Below are positions 1 to 11,800 of a DNA stretch of 64,000 bases, piece after piece. The position numbers were made by a program, and so were the translations under genes. Each line of letters opens with the position of its first letter. The first letter of the stretch is position 1. This DNA is from Panorpa germanica. Lineage: Eukaryota > Arthropoda > Insecta > Mecoptera > Panorpidae. The stretch spans positions 13,082,001-13,146,000 of the forward strand of contig OY783212.1 of assembly GCA_963678705.1 (NCBI GenBank), in the 5' to 3' direction. The notes below the pieces were generated by a model. That model worked only from the letters and a program-made list of their open reading frames with translations, was not told where the DNA came from and ran no database searches.

Positions 1-755
1 GATACAATTCTATATTTATCATAGACCTATGTAAAGTACAAAAATTAATTTAATATAAGCAGAGTACCAATGTCCCTACTATTAGGTTATAAAAAAAAAA
101 AAACATTCAAAAAGTGCAGAAAATTAATAAAAGGAGTTGTTAGAATAGACGTGGATCAAGCGCTCAATGGGTTTCTAATAAATAAGTACACTTTTGTATA
201 GTAGATTTACTTCAATACTAAAACAAAACAATAATTGCTTTCTTTAACCATGAGAAATACAATTTACACCTCTAGTAATTCGAAAAGTGTCACTGGCTTA
301 TATACCATTTTGCAGACATTTTAACTATATAGTATATAAAAGCTCAAAAATGGACTTGATCGATCTAATTCTATTTTCACCACCCCAAATATGAACGTGT
401 GTTTATGTCAGTCAATGCTCTTTCATCCCCTCATTAGCCTAAAATAATCGTTCAACCCTTGTCAATGTTCGGTTGACTGAATCTGCACTGAAAAATAAAT
501 TATACCACTTCTATATTCTATATTTTCAAAATAGTGAGAATTATAAGTCGACATAATATTTCTGGTAAAAATGTGAAACTAAGTTAAAACATCGTATAGA
601 TAAAATATTTAGAAATACATACATTAATATCAACACAATCGGCACAATTTCATTTGTTTATATCCAAAATGAAAACACATTGAATACATTAACAAAAAAA
701 TTTAACATCATTTTTAATTTCAATCAACAAACCATTACTTATCAATTTTCTGTTA
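1..755. other. AT-rich sequence, nothing recognised
   Basis: I see no splice-bounded open frame, tRNA fold or inverted-repeat element here. Short open frames are rich in F, I, N and K, as expected of random AT-rich DNA. Confidence 0.6.
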
Positions 756-971
756 TTACCATTCCAATATTAAGTGCTTTACAATATTTTTCCTCTCCGG
801 CACTACCATTTGAATTCGCATTATATTTAGTTGGTATAAAGGTCCTTTTACATTATCCGATTCATTAAAATCTGAAAGGTGGATCTGACTGGAGGAGATC
901 TGCTCTGATATGTTAATATGGGAAGACCACTTTGTCAGATTTTGGTCTATAGGTAAAGAAAAACCGAACAC
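756..971 (-). other. coding-like open frame of unknown origin
   Basis: About 70 minus-strand codons are open, with a less AT-biased composition than the surroundings. A very pyrimidine-rich 3' splice-like signal (TTTTTCTTTACCTATAG) lies within the frame on the minus strand, just before the segment that encodes QNLTKWSSHINISEQ. The opposite strand is also open (910-1095, beginning MLIWEDHFVRFWS), so at most one frame can be real. I do not recognise either peptide. A decayed mobile-element protein or a small exon are both possible. Confidence 0.2.
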
Positions 972-3054
972 TCATCGTCAGATATCTGGAGAGTCTGCTT
1001 TAGTGCACATGTACATCTTCAAGCTAACACTACCGCAATCAGACAGGCTTATCCATGCCCTGGATACTCTTAATAAAATTACAAGTACAATTTGAAGTCG
1101 TACATTTCGGAAATTTGAAGAGTGATAAAAATAAACTTAAATTGAATCTGAATTTGATTGTCTAAAAAACCTTAAGACGTAAATAACTTTAGATTTATAG
1201 GAAGTCAGAAGCGGACTGTGTCTAAAAATAATGGTTATTAGGAGATAAAAGTTGGAAAAAAGTTTCAACAATATTCCAGTAATGAGTTTTGTTTTAAAAG
1301 GCGCTTTCCACCGAGGAAGCTGGCATCCTGACCATTCATCTAAAGTGATTAGTATATTATTATTTAATATTGAAAGGTTACACAACTTTGTAGGATCATT
1401 GACTTCATGAATTTTCTAGGAAAGCTCTTAGATAGTTCTTGGAGTAGTATAAATAAGTTTAAAATTAATTACTTGGAAAATATAATTTAAAGTCAAAACT
1501 ATTTTATGATTAATGATGTTTTAGATATTTTAAACAGTAATTTCATTAGTTAGGTAACAAATATATCCCTTTATTAACAAATACACATACATTGTTTATA
1601 ATAATAATAATTTATCATATTATGCAACTACACTTGGGAAACTTTTTTACACAATGGAGTCGGCCATTCTAATATGGCCAAGACCGTTTAAAAGACTATG
1701 CGTCTTTCCTGATATTGTTCTTGGATATTATCATATTATTAGTTAAATTGTTAAACGAAATATAGGGTTAAAAACGTTGTAGTGCGGTATCAATGCAACT
1801 GAACTGAAACTAAAGATATTTAAAAGCATCTGAAAATGTAAAAAATAAAATTGAATGAATTCATCAGTAAAGGAATGTTAATTAAATCCGTTTATAAAAT
1901 AATTTAAAAAAAAGTTTATCAGTGTTTGGTATTTCTATTAGAACGAATACGCAGGAACATGGTGAATATTTTGGACTATGAGTACAATACAAAATATAAA
2001 AGTACTAAATGCGCGCGCACAAATCTTGTATACATTTTATTGTAGATCTCAGTACCGTACATTTAGAGACTACTTCTACAAAATCAAACTAGAGTGCACT
2101 GTACAGTAGTGCTTGGGCGTCTGGCTGGATTAGAGGGATGCTACAACGACGCGTCGAAATTGATGAACAACACCGTCGCGTATTTATAGCGGAATAAAAA
2201 AGTTCGTTACAAAAAATAGTTAAAAAAATAATATTAAATTTTTTTTTATTTATATATTCTAAAAAGTTAATTGTGAAAAGTTTTAGTTATTTAAAATAAA
2301 AATAAAAATTAGTTTAGATATGTGAAAACAGAGAGTGAGTGAGTTTTATAATCGAGATTAAGTAAGTAATTTTTAAATTATTTATTCTATATATAAACAT
2401 CTAGAAAGTACCTTCGCATGATTCAAATTTGGAGTTTAAAGATAAATAATAAAACATAAATGGAAATGAGTTGAAAACTCCTAAATGACTTAATAATTAT
2501 ATACAAAATATGCTCATACGCAATAATATAAATATAAATATACGCAAAAACACTCATCGCATAACTTTTTTGCACATGTATGCATCTCTTACATATGGAA
2601 ATAAGTTCTATTGTTTGATTAATCTTGATCGAAAAACTTTGTGAGGTAACTAACCTTCTGTAGCGTGTTACAGAAAATTCTATTGTACATGGTCGCACAA
2701 TGTTTGACTTTTGTTTTAGCATTAGAAAGAAATAATGGCGTATTTCACATTTCGTCGAAATTTATTTCTTTTATTTTAGAGTTCTAACAATATTTGAATG
2801 CATTTTAGTTTTCTTTAAATAACCTGAATAAAAGTAGAAATTTAATTCTAGTTTTCAATGCGTCTGTTTGTTCGTAATAATTAAATTTTCAGTAGTACAA
2901 AAAGACATTTTACCATTTCCAATAAAACGAAAATTTTACATTATAATATGTAACTATGTTGTTTGAGTAAAATTAACTTTTTTTGGAAAATAAATTACAA
3001 AGTTTCACAAACAGTTTCTGCATTTCTATCTATAATATTATTATATTACATTGA
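972..3054. other. AT-rich gene-free stretch
   Basis: No gene is recognised. The only compositional break is the CpG-dense patch near 2.1-2.2 kb, listed separately. A short imperfect inverted repeat (GGCCATTCTAATATGGCC) lies near 1664-1681. Confidence 0.5.
2094..2192. promoter_or_regulatory. CpG-dense patch, possible promoter or 5' exon
   Basis: Around 2117-2186 there are roughly nine CpG dinucleotides in 70 bases (ACGACGCGTCG, ACCGTCGCG), while the kilobases on either side are nearly CpG-free. Read on the minus strand, a TATA-like CTATAAATA precedes the patch. CpG clusters in AT-rich insect genomes often mark transcription start regions or constrained exons. No coding frame is evident, and strand and target gene are unknown. 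Confidence 0.2.
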
Positions 3055-3185
3055 TTTTAACAGCTAGGTCATATCTCGCATCAATTGCAATATAATAATT
3101 GCCCGTTTTGTAGATTTGTTTATTATATAAAGTAAGGTATATTTGTTGATTTTAAATTTGTTTATCATTTGATTTGTATATACTA
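3055..3185 (+). repeat. dispersed repeat, copy 1 of 2
   Basis: This segment aligns closely with 56335-56465. Both contain CAGCTAGGT, ATCTCGCAT, the block CAATTGCAATATAATAATT-like and GATTTGTTTATTATATA. A weaker relative may lie at 35040-35110. No terminal repeats or coding frame are visible, so the class is unknown. Confidence 0.5.
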
Positions 3186-3789
3186 TCAGAAAAATATTTA
3201 ATAAACAGAAATACAGTTTTAATTCGACTTATAATTGTGATAGATAAAATTTAAATAAGTACCCATAAATTAAAATCTGGCGTAGATATCCAGATCTTTG
3301 CTAGATGACTCATATAAGTAATTTTTTTAAAGAAATATTTAAGGACCTTTTTTAATTCTATGTAAAAGTTGTCCTTGTTAATATATGCTTCAATATTAAA
3401 CATTTAATTAGTATTAAAATTAATTATTTTTATGAAAAATTAATGAAATTAACGACGCGATAATGGAGATGTATATTATATTTTAACGTTGTTATAAATA
3501 TGAAGTTTATATCACTTCGTTATTCATTAAAAAGCTACGCTATTAAATGCAAATTATAAATTAAAAATGTACATATTTCTAGAGTAAATTTAACGAAAAA
3601 AATTTAAAAAATTGAATTTTCTTATTTTATTACAATTTTTAATTTAGAAACATAGTCTTAAAAATACGCTTCTGAATCTGATGACATGTACACATAAGGT
3701 TTATTTTAAAATAACATTTGTTTCACCCTACATACATTAAAGCGCTGGAAAGCATAACATTCTTCTTTAATTAACTTTATTTCGGCATA

Positions 3790-4015
3790 TTTCTGACTCA
3801 AGAACATATAAGCGACGGCCTAATACTGTGCTGGTAGTTTGTTATGGTGTTGTTTATTACACCGCTGTCTAATAAGTTTTATGATTATGTGACCATTTAA
3901 TCAAGTTAAGTTTGTGACAATCAAATCCGGAAAATGAGCGCTGGTTCGAGAATCAAACACGAAGATAGAGCAGTTTAACGTTAAGAATTAATAGCTCGGC
4001 TATTGGCTATACAGA
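3790..4015 (-). repeat. tRNA-derived SINE, decayed
   Basis: Reverse-complemented, the right part reads as a tRNA-like head. It has an A-box-like segment (TAGCCAATAGCCGAGC) and a B-box-like GTTTGATTCTCG, followed leftward by a non-tRNA body. The body shares ACACCGCTG..TAATAA..TTT..GATTA with 36360-36405, and the head matches 38820-38900. Decay suggests an old insertion. Confidence 0.55.
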
Positions 4016-6591
4016 CACATTTTAATATAATAGTATAAATTAATATTTGGATTATATTATTCAACCTTAAATAAGTTAAAAAATACGTCCCACCTGAAAC
4101 ACTCACCTCAGTAAATATCCCACCCCTGTCACCATCAAATTTATCAGCCTAGAGTCTCAGCAAACCGTAATTTCACTCTGTTTTGTTATTTATTTCTATA
4201 TAGACATAAATTTTTATAGTAATATACTCATAATCAAGTTTAATATAAGAAATAGTGTAAGTAAAATAAGGCAAATAAAATAACAAGATCCATTTCATAA
4301 GAAAATGAACATTTAATTTTATATAGGATTCAATTTAAAACAAAATAATGAGTATTAAAAGCTTCCGGTGAGAGCAGAATAGCTAAAAGATAGTTTTAAA
4401 AAGATAGAAGATTATTATTTACTTCATTACTTGATTTTTCCAGTACATTAACTTAAACTGAGAGAATCAAGATAATCTTTTTAAAAGAAAAATAAAATTT
4501 TCAGTTTTCTTCATTACGATGCTGTAGTAAAATAATTGAATCAATTTACAGATTTTATATAAGTTTCATTATTATTAAATATTTATAATGAAAAAGCTTC
4601 CTGGTTAAAAGAAGTAGATAGGTATGACGTTACATTATATTGTAGGAAAATGTATTAAAACTTTGAAAACTAATTTCCTTGTGTCAATAAAAGTTTCATA
4701 TATGATTTTAAATCTTAAATAATTTAAGTAGCAAAATATGCGCCTGAAACTTATGCTATTATAATAACTTACAATAAATATTCATTATACAACACAAATT
4801 TAGCACTATGAAGAATGCCATTTAAAAGGGAGCCCTAGTGGTAGGTGGTGGTTACATTTGCAAGTATTACCCTTGAACTTGTTAATTATTAGCTTCTGCT
4901 GACGTTCTAGTGATCAGAGTAATAATTAAAACAAATTAATTAATAATTTATTATTTTAGTAATAATTAAAACATATTTTGTACGTGATTCATATACGTTA
5001 AATTATTAAAAATAGATCAAAGCCACGTATGTTGTTGATTAAACATAACTGTCAATATACATGAAATAAATTGAATAATTTATATTCATGATATAACTGA
5101 AAATTGTTAATAAATATTTTTAACATTGAACTTTTTGATAATCAGAAATAAATTATTACGAAATATTTTTAATCAATCCAAAATTAAAACAAAATAATAT
5201 TCTATGTTGACAGTAATATACAAAATAAAAATAATAAAGCTGTCGCAGATTATAACTAGTTACCAATGACTGAATTAATTATTGATATGCAGAAGTAATG
5301 TACATAAATTATATGAAATATAAAATATGTATACATAAATTATAAATAATAATCCTAAATAAATAATACTGAGTTAAATTACTTCAAACATACAGGGTAG
5401 TGTTAGGTACATCGATGTGAAATATTGTTAGAAAATAATAATTATTCTTCGTTACGTGTGACGTTATTAATGGATGGCCCCTAACAGCGTATCTAAACGT
5501 ATAATTTACGTAGCATTATGTAGCAGATACGTTAAAATATTAATAACGGTGTTTAACGGGTATAGTTTTTCATCCACGTTTTTGTTTAAAACATTAATTA
5601 TAATACTTGATTTATACTTATTGCTGTATTTGGTAAAACAGTTCTGCAAAGTTCATAAAGTCAATGAAGTGCTTTTTAATTTGTAAAAGCTTTTAACAAA
5701 GTGGAACAACATACCTCGATGGCATGGTCTCTGTATTATTTTCATTGCAGCACTAAAAGAATTAATTTGTTTGATGTCAAAAGTTATTAAATAATAAATT
5801 CTTATATTATTGATTCCTAATAAAAGTTTTATTATTATTGATTTCATTTGAAAACTGATTGAAGTCTTTTTACGTTTCAAAGCTTATTAAAAACTAATAG
5901 TTATTTGCAATAAAGTTCCAGACTCTTGGTTGATTTAATCGCGCTGTTGCTTTTTGTGAAGCTTTTATGATATTAATATTTGATTGGTTTTAGAGCATTC
6001 AGCTAAATTGAAACGGAATTACATATTACGTAGAGTATTGTATAATACTGGAATTTCTAATTCTATACCACTTCTAATAAAATATTATTAATTGTTAATT
6101 TCGTTACTATGGAAACTGCACCGCAGAATAACTAATACAAACGCGAAATTTATGTAAATGGAAAACATGTAAGATTGATTGTTAATTAATAAATAGGTGC
6201 AGGGCGCGAATTGCTTTTAAATTATTTGAAAATCATTGTATAATTTAATAAATATTGTTAAATAAGAATTTATTAAATATTAATTCATTGTGAGGTTGTT
6301 TAAAAAAAGAAGAAGGAACTAAAAAATAATGCGACAGTTTTTATTTGTTGTAAAGAGATAGACTAAAATAAGCTTACATAATTAAAACATTCTAAATACT
6401 TATTAGAACAATTGTAATTTTGTTAACAAATTTAATTTAAAATAAGTAAACTTTTCAACAACTTTCTCGAAGGTGATAATACACAAATGCAATTATTGTG
6501 GAAATATATCTTAATCACAAGTAATATAAATTGCTATATAATAAATTTAAAAACAAGTTTAAAAGTATAAAATTTATCAGGCTTGACTCAC
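4016..6591. other. AT-rich gene-free stretch
   Basis: No gene is recognised. On the minus strand, near 4108, ACTGAG|GTGAGT resembles a strong 5' splice site, preceded by a short open segment encoding MVTGVGYLL. The matching 3' splice site upstream is weak, so I did not call an exon. Confidence 0.4.
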
Positions 6592-6652
6592 CAGTAGGAG
6601 GCGGCACTAGTGCATAAGCGATAAGGCGGATTGATAAGGTAGAATGTGCAGG
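6592..6652 (-). CDS. candidate 61-nt internal exon, gene unknown
   Basis: On the minus strand a strong acceptor (TACTTTTTGTTCCAG) precedes 61 bases of clearly higher GC, which end at a textbook donor (CTG|GTGAGT). Two frames are open through the exon. One reads PAHSTLSIRLIAYALVPPPT, has AT-ending codons and fits this genome better; the other reads CTFYLINPPYRLCTSAASYW. Flanks are plain AT-rich DNA. It is downstream, on the same strand, of the exon with a stop codon at 30776-30892, so it should belong to a different transcript. It could be a coding microexon or a spliced UTR exon. I do not recognise the protein. Confidence 0.4.
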
Positions 6653-8667
6653 CTGGAACAAAAAGTAAAATATAGATCACTGAAAGTTATAAATAAATTG
6701 CAGATTTTACAAATTGGTTAAAAAAACTAAAAGTAATGAGCTGCAAAAAGTTACAATGTTCAAAATTAAGTATGAAACACATACTAAGGTAATAAAAGAG
6801 AACTATTAAGGGAATGAATTATCGTCTTGTCAGTTTAATGCCAAAAAGTTAATCAAACAACGACAGTTTGCAAAACAAATAAATCTTACAAAGTGCGTTA
6901 CTTTTAAGTTAACAAAGAACTGCTATCATTTGAGATCTTTTTAGTTCTTTTCATTTCTTATGTAGATTTATTTTTGAATTATAGATATACCACTTTTATA
7001 CTCTTAAAGTTATCACGAATATCGAGATATCAAGATAGTGACTTGAATAAAAACTGCTCAGTTTGTTTTACTCGTAACGTTGTCCCAACTGAATTATGAA
7101 TTTATTTAAAAAAAAAACTGAGACTGAAAAAACTAGAAGAACATGAGGAGATAGATATTTTTCCTTTTTTATTTATGTGTATCTAATTAAAATTATGAAC
7201 AAATTATGTAATTAATGTTTTTATATACATTTCATATTAATTACACATGTATCGTCAAAATCACGATAGATCGGCGGTGACTTATACTTAAAAGAGGTTA
7301 TAAGAGGGGTATAAATTTATAATACGATAATGAATTTTGTCTTATTCGTTTCTATATACATTATAGAAAAATAAATGAGTCAGTGCTTTTTAGTTATATC
7401 AGCAGTTTATACCCCACAACTTGTTTTAAATATGAGTCGCCGCCGAACTCTCGTAACTTCAACCTTACTATATTATTATTCGATTATTACAATATTTATA
7501 CAATCAACAACAGAGCTAGTTATTTCATTTTTATATCCATAATCAAACGCAATCACAAGAAAATTTCTATATTTTAGTATTCTGCTCTTGCAGCTTAAAA
7601 TAAGATGGTAATTTGTTCCATCTTCTATACAATAACAGATTGATGAATATTATGTTTATTTTATGAAGAAAATCAATCTTCCACATTATTTCTGGTTTGC
7701 ATGTACATTTTATAACATTTGTTCCTTACTCCGTCCATAAATAAATTTATTTATTACACTTTTTAATTATTATAAATTATAAATAATTTATGAACCACAT
7801 TAATGAATATGTAATTTAAAACTTGCCCTCGGCTTAGTCTGTTTATACAGTAAATAGATTTGATTAAATCATTACACCCTGGGGATCTGTGTATGGAGCT
7901 ACACCATACATACACATGTAGCGACATGAACTGAATTATAGATTTTAATTTTCCATAAAATGGAAAATTTACTCATTCAACACTAATCATTACAGGAAAG
8001 TATTTGTCGAGGTCGATGGAATTATCCAGAGGGATATTTAGAGATATTTATATATGATACTCTTAATTTTCTAATTACTAGCTCCTTGTTCATCGAAGGA
8101 CTAATTGCTTACATCAAGTTTAATTAATGTGATGATAAAAGATATGAAAATACAACATTTTTTTTATTACACAACTCCACGAAATATTGCTAATATATTT
8201 TCTGTAAGCTTATTTTATAACATAATATACATATTATATGAAATATAATAATATTAGTTCCAACCAACTGTATTTCAGAAATTAGAGTGTTGTGTCTTCG
8301 GATTGAATCACTGGATCAACGCTATATTTTTCGGGTTTGGTCACTAAACATAAATTTAAAATAAAAAAAACGTTAAGCAAATTAGATTTAGTAAAAAAAA
8401 AATGTGTTTTTCAAAATACCTTTAGTTGTGTTTTTTTAAAAAATGATATCAACCAGTGTCCGCAAACAAAATTACCGTAATTAGTAGTATTAGATTTGTC
8501 TTTTAAAGTGAAGATCACATCTCTCATTAAGTTCGTATGATGGCATATAGACTGCACCACTACAACAAAACCTTCAAGCGATATGTCTTAAAATTTCATG
8601 ACATTCCGACCATTAGTTTACAAGTTACAGTGGATTTAGTGACGCCACTTCAGGAATATTCTAAACA
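6653..8667. other. AT-rich stretch with a weak repeat relic
   Basis: No gene. The segment 7295-7470 shares TTATAAGAGG..GTATAA and CGAACTCTCGTAACTTCAAC with the short TIR element at 42305-42436, so it may be a longer, older member of that family. The rest shows nothing recognisable. Confidence 0.35.
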
Positions 8668-8835
8668 ATGTAAAAATCTGAATTTTGTATGTTGATAAAG
8701 CATTGCTTTTTAATGGAAAAAATACCATTCATAATAATGGGCTGGGATAGGTATGTATCAAGCAAAGCAATGGCTTGACAAGTGGTATTCGGACTTGGTT
8801 GTCAATCCAAGCAATCTACATGTCACCCTACGAAC
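8668..8835 (+). pseudogene. mariner transposase N-terminus, relic
   Basis: From the ATG at 8668 the reading is M, stop, then KSEFCMLIKHCFLMEK, which fits the N-terminal helix-turn-helix of irritans/Himar-type mariner transposases (family pattern EFRVLIKYCFLMGKNT). About 25 extra bases interrupt the frame. It then resumes near 8760 as QAKQWLDKWY, matching the next conserved segment. The second codon is TAA, there is at least one frame break, and everything after roughly residue 45 is missing. It is a dead fragment without the D,D,D catalytic core. Confidence 0.65.
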
Positions 8836-8840
8836 TTATT

Positions 8841-11800
8841 GAGTGGTGCATTAGTTTACTTTAAATTGATTTTAAATTATGTATGTAATGAATCGCGAAA
8901 TTTAAAATAAATTTTAAATGAAACATATTAAACAGAACGTTGCACTTAGCAAGAGGGTGAAATGATGTTGTCATTCATAATAATTCTAAATTATCATTAT
9001 GTAATAAAACGTAACTAATACAGCGGTTTATTTAGCGGTAAATTAGATGTTCTGCTTGAATTATATTAACGAAGTCAAGTATGTAGTATACTCGCTGTGT
9101 ATACAAAACCATGTCAAGTAACCACGGTGACAATGAAACGAACGAAACTCAGTTATAGCGATTATACTCTTGTATGTTGTAGTACACACGGTAACATGAA
9201 ATTTTAAGCTCGAGTAGTAGAGTTTGTTTTGCAACATGAGTGTATAGACTTTTTTCTTGATTTACGAAAGATGAGCTGTATAATAAAATTCATAGCAAAT
9301 TGACAAAATACTGAGAAATATTGATATTGAGATGATAGATTTACCTATTTTTTTCATTTTAATGGCCTATGTCATTAGAAAAATTATATAAATTTTCGTA
9401 TTAGAATCTCAACTGCTGTGCGAACTGTATATCTACAAACAGTTCTATTGCTAAGCCATATTATTTCTGTAATCATTTTGGGAATTATTTTCAAGGACAG
9501 ACAATAAAAGCAAACGCCACGAAAATTGCAATTCCTTGGTATGGAAATAGAGAATAGAACGAGATGAACGTTCTTATTATGACCTGAAATTTCCAGCATA
9601 TGTGGGGAGAAACCAATATTATTATAAAGTGATCCTTATGTTTAACACTTAATCGTATGTAAAGTTCACCTCCTGGTAATATTCGTTTCACAATACATAT
9701 CAAAAGAAATTTGCACGTATAATGTCACCCGTTTACTCTATCTAACATTGCTCAGAATAACAAGAAGAGGAAGCGTGATAGTTTGTAAAAATAAAGAAAA
9801 AGGAACACGGCACTATCGACCATTAGAGTACCTTTAGAGTAGGGTTCTGGAGAAAGTGAAAAGTCGAGTAGGCCTGAAGGAGATATTGGAAAGAAAGAGT
9901 ATGAACGGCGGAAGTAAGAAGAAAGTGTAGAAAGAAGGAAGATACACGAGAGATAGTTTTTAATTGTAAATTACTATGTATAAATAAAAAAATGAATTGA
10001 ATTAATTGTTTAACATTTGTTAACTTAGAAAATGAAATGAGAAATAAATGTAAAAAGATTGTAAAGTTAAAAAGGCATATACAACAAAAATAAAACACAT
10101 ACATATCAGGATTTTTTGGAAAATGTAATGGTAGAAAGTTTATTGAAAACAAAAGAAACGGGGACAACGGAGGTTGAGTCAATGGAAACATAAAAAAATA
10201 ATGATAGGAGAAGAAAAGTCATGTCTAATTCGAGTAAGGAGGGCGAAGAAGAAGAAAACAAAACCAATAAGGAGAAAAGGAGAAAAAAATAGAGAAGGAA
10301 GATATTCGAAAGAAATAGTCCCACAAAACGTTAAGACATTTTTAAAGATTGATAAAAATAAAAAATTAAGTATGAATTCAGAGTGATCAGAAAGATGTAG
10401 AGACAGTAGAAGAGGGGGTATGGCGTTGGCATAGATATAAATTGGTGTAAATATATTGTAGTATATTATAGTGTAATATATTGTAATAATAAGTGTGAAA
10501 AAAGGACCGTGGTCATAGAAGCCCGGCAAATTAATTACTTTTTAAAATACTTGGTCTTAAAAGCAATGATGGTCATACTATGTTTACAGCAGCATTAAAG
10601 CTAACCAACATCAACAGTAATTAGTACAATTTGGATGAATGATCGCTTTGAGTATCGTTACGAATTGGTGTCGTGCACATATACGAACTTGGACAGAATA
10701 AGCTACTAACATATGGTGTTAACAAGTCTGTCAAGTTACTCAAAAAACCATTAAAAAAACTATAAACAAGCTTGCGGGTTGTTTCAAAACATCGCATAGT
10801 CGAGCTTTAATAATCCCGTCGAATTTACAAAAGAGTGCCACAAGTCAACGGGAATTCTCAGCAGCTGGAGAGTTCAGTATTCAGCTTCCAAAGTTCGTTA
10901 CATTTAATTTGGTTTAGGATTTACGAGCAATTATGAGTATCATCTCTTATTAAGTGTTTTCATAGATCTTATAATAATAAACCTAAAAGCTTTAATGTAA
11001 TATTGAGTTAAATATCAACAAGAATAATAAAATTAGATTTTCCTTTCAAAGATTTTAAGATCAATATCAATATTTTAGAATTGAAATCAAACTTAAAACG
11101 AATTAATATAAAACAATAAACGTAAAATTGACTTTGTTTCTTCTTCTTCTTCTTATGAGATTGATTTGAAAGCTTTTTAGATTTCTATTTTATTAGTAGG
11201 TATTTTAACTTTATTCGGAGGACCGTTACATATCTTTTTAAAGGTGAAGGTTTTTTGATTGACAGAACTGTTTAAATATGCATTAAAAATAAATAAAAGA
11301 ACAGAAGAATTATGATTTCTCTGTACGTTTGTTTTGCGTGTATTACCAAGCAAAACAAAACTTTTGTAATATTAAATATAAGAATATTAACTATTTATTG
11401 TTTACTATACATACTAGCAATATTTGTAGACTTTTGCTGTGATTAATAACTTGTTTCATGACTAGCTTTACTTTAGTATGCAAATAAAAGAAGTATACTA
11501 CTATACGAGTACATTATTATAGATAATACTTCATGGAATATCAAGCTATACCCGTGTTATGTGCAACTTATTTCTTCATAAAGCTAATTACAAGCGAGTG
11601 TATAGTAAAAGTTTGTTTGTTCATATTTTAGTTGTGATAAATTAGATTAGCCAAGTTATACGACTTATGAATAAATTTAAATCTTCTGCCGTTTGGGAGT
11701 TAACATAAAATAATTACACCCAATGAACCGCGGGTGATTTTATTTCATGTAGAAAGTTATGTTTCAGGATTTTTAAATAATTAATTATCATTTACTTTGT

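Noticed and set aside
9823-10529. Several overlapping minus-strand frames, hydrophobic and F/L/S-rich
   Set aside because: They are the complement of a purine-rich stretch; the codon pattern is that of low-complexity sequence and no domain or splice signal supports them.
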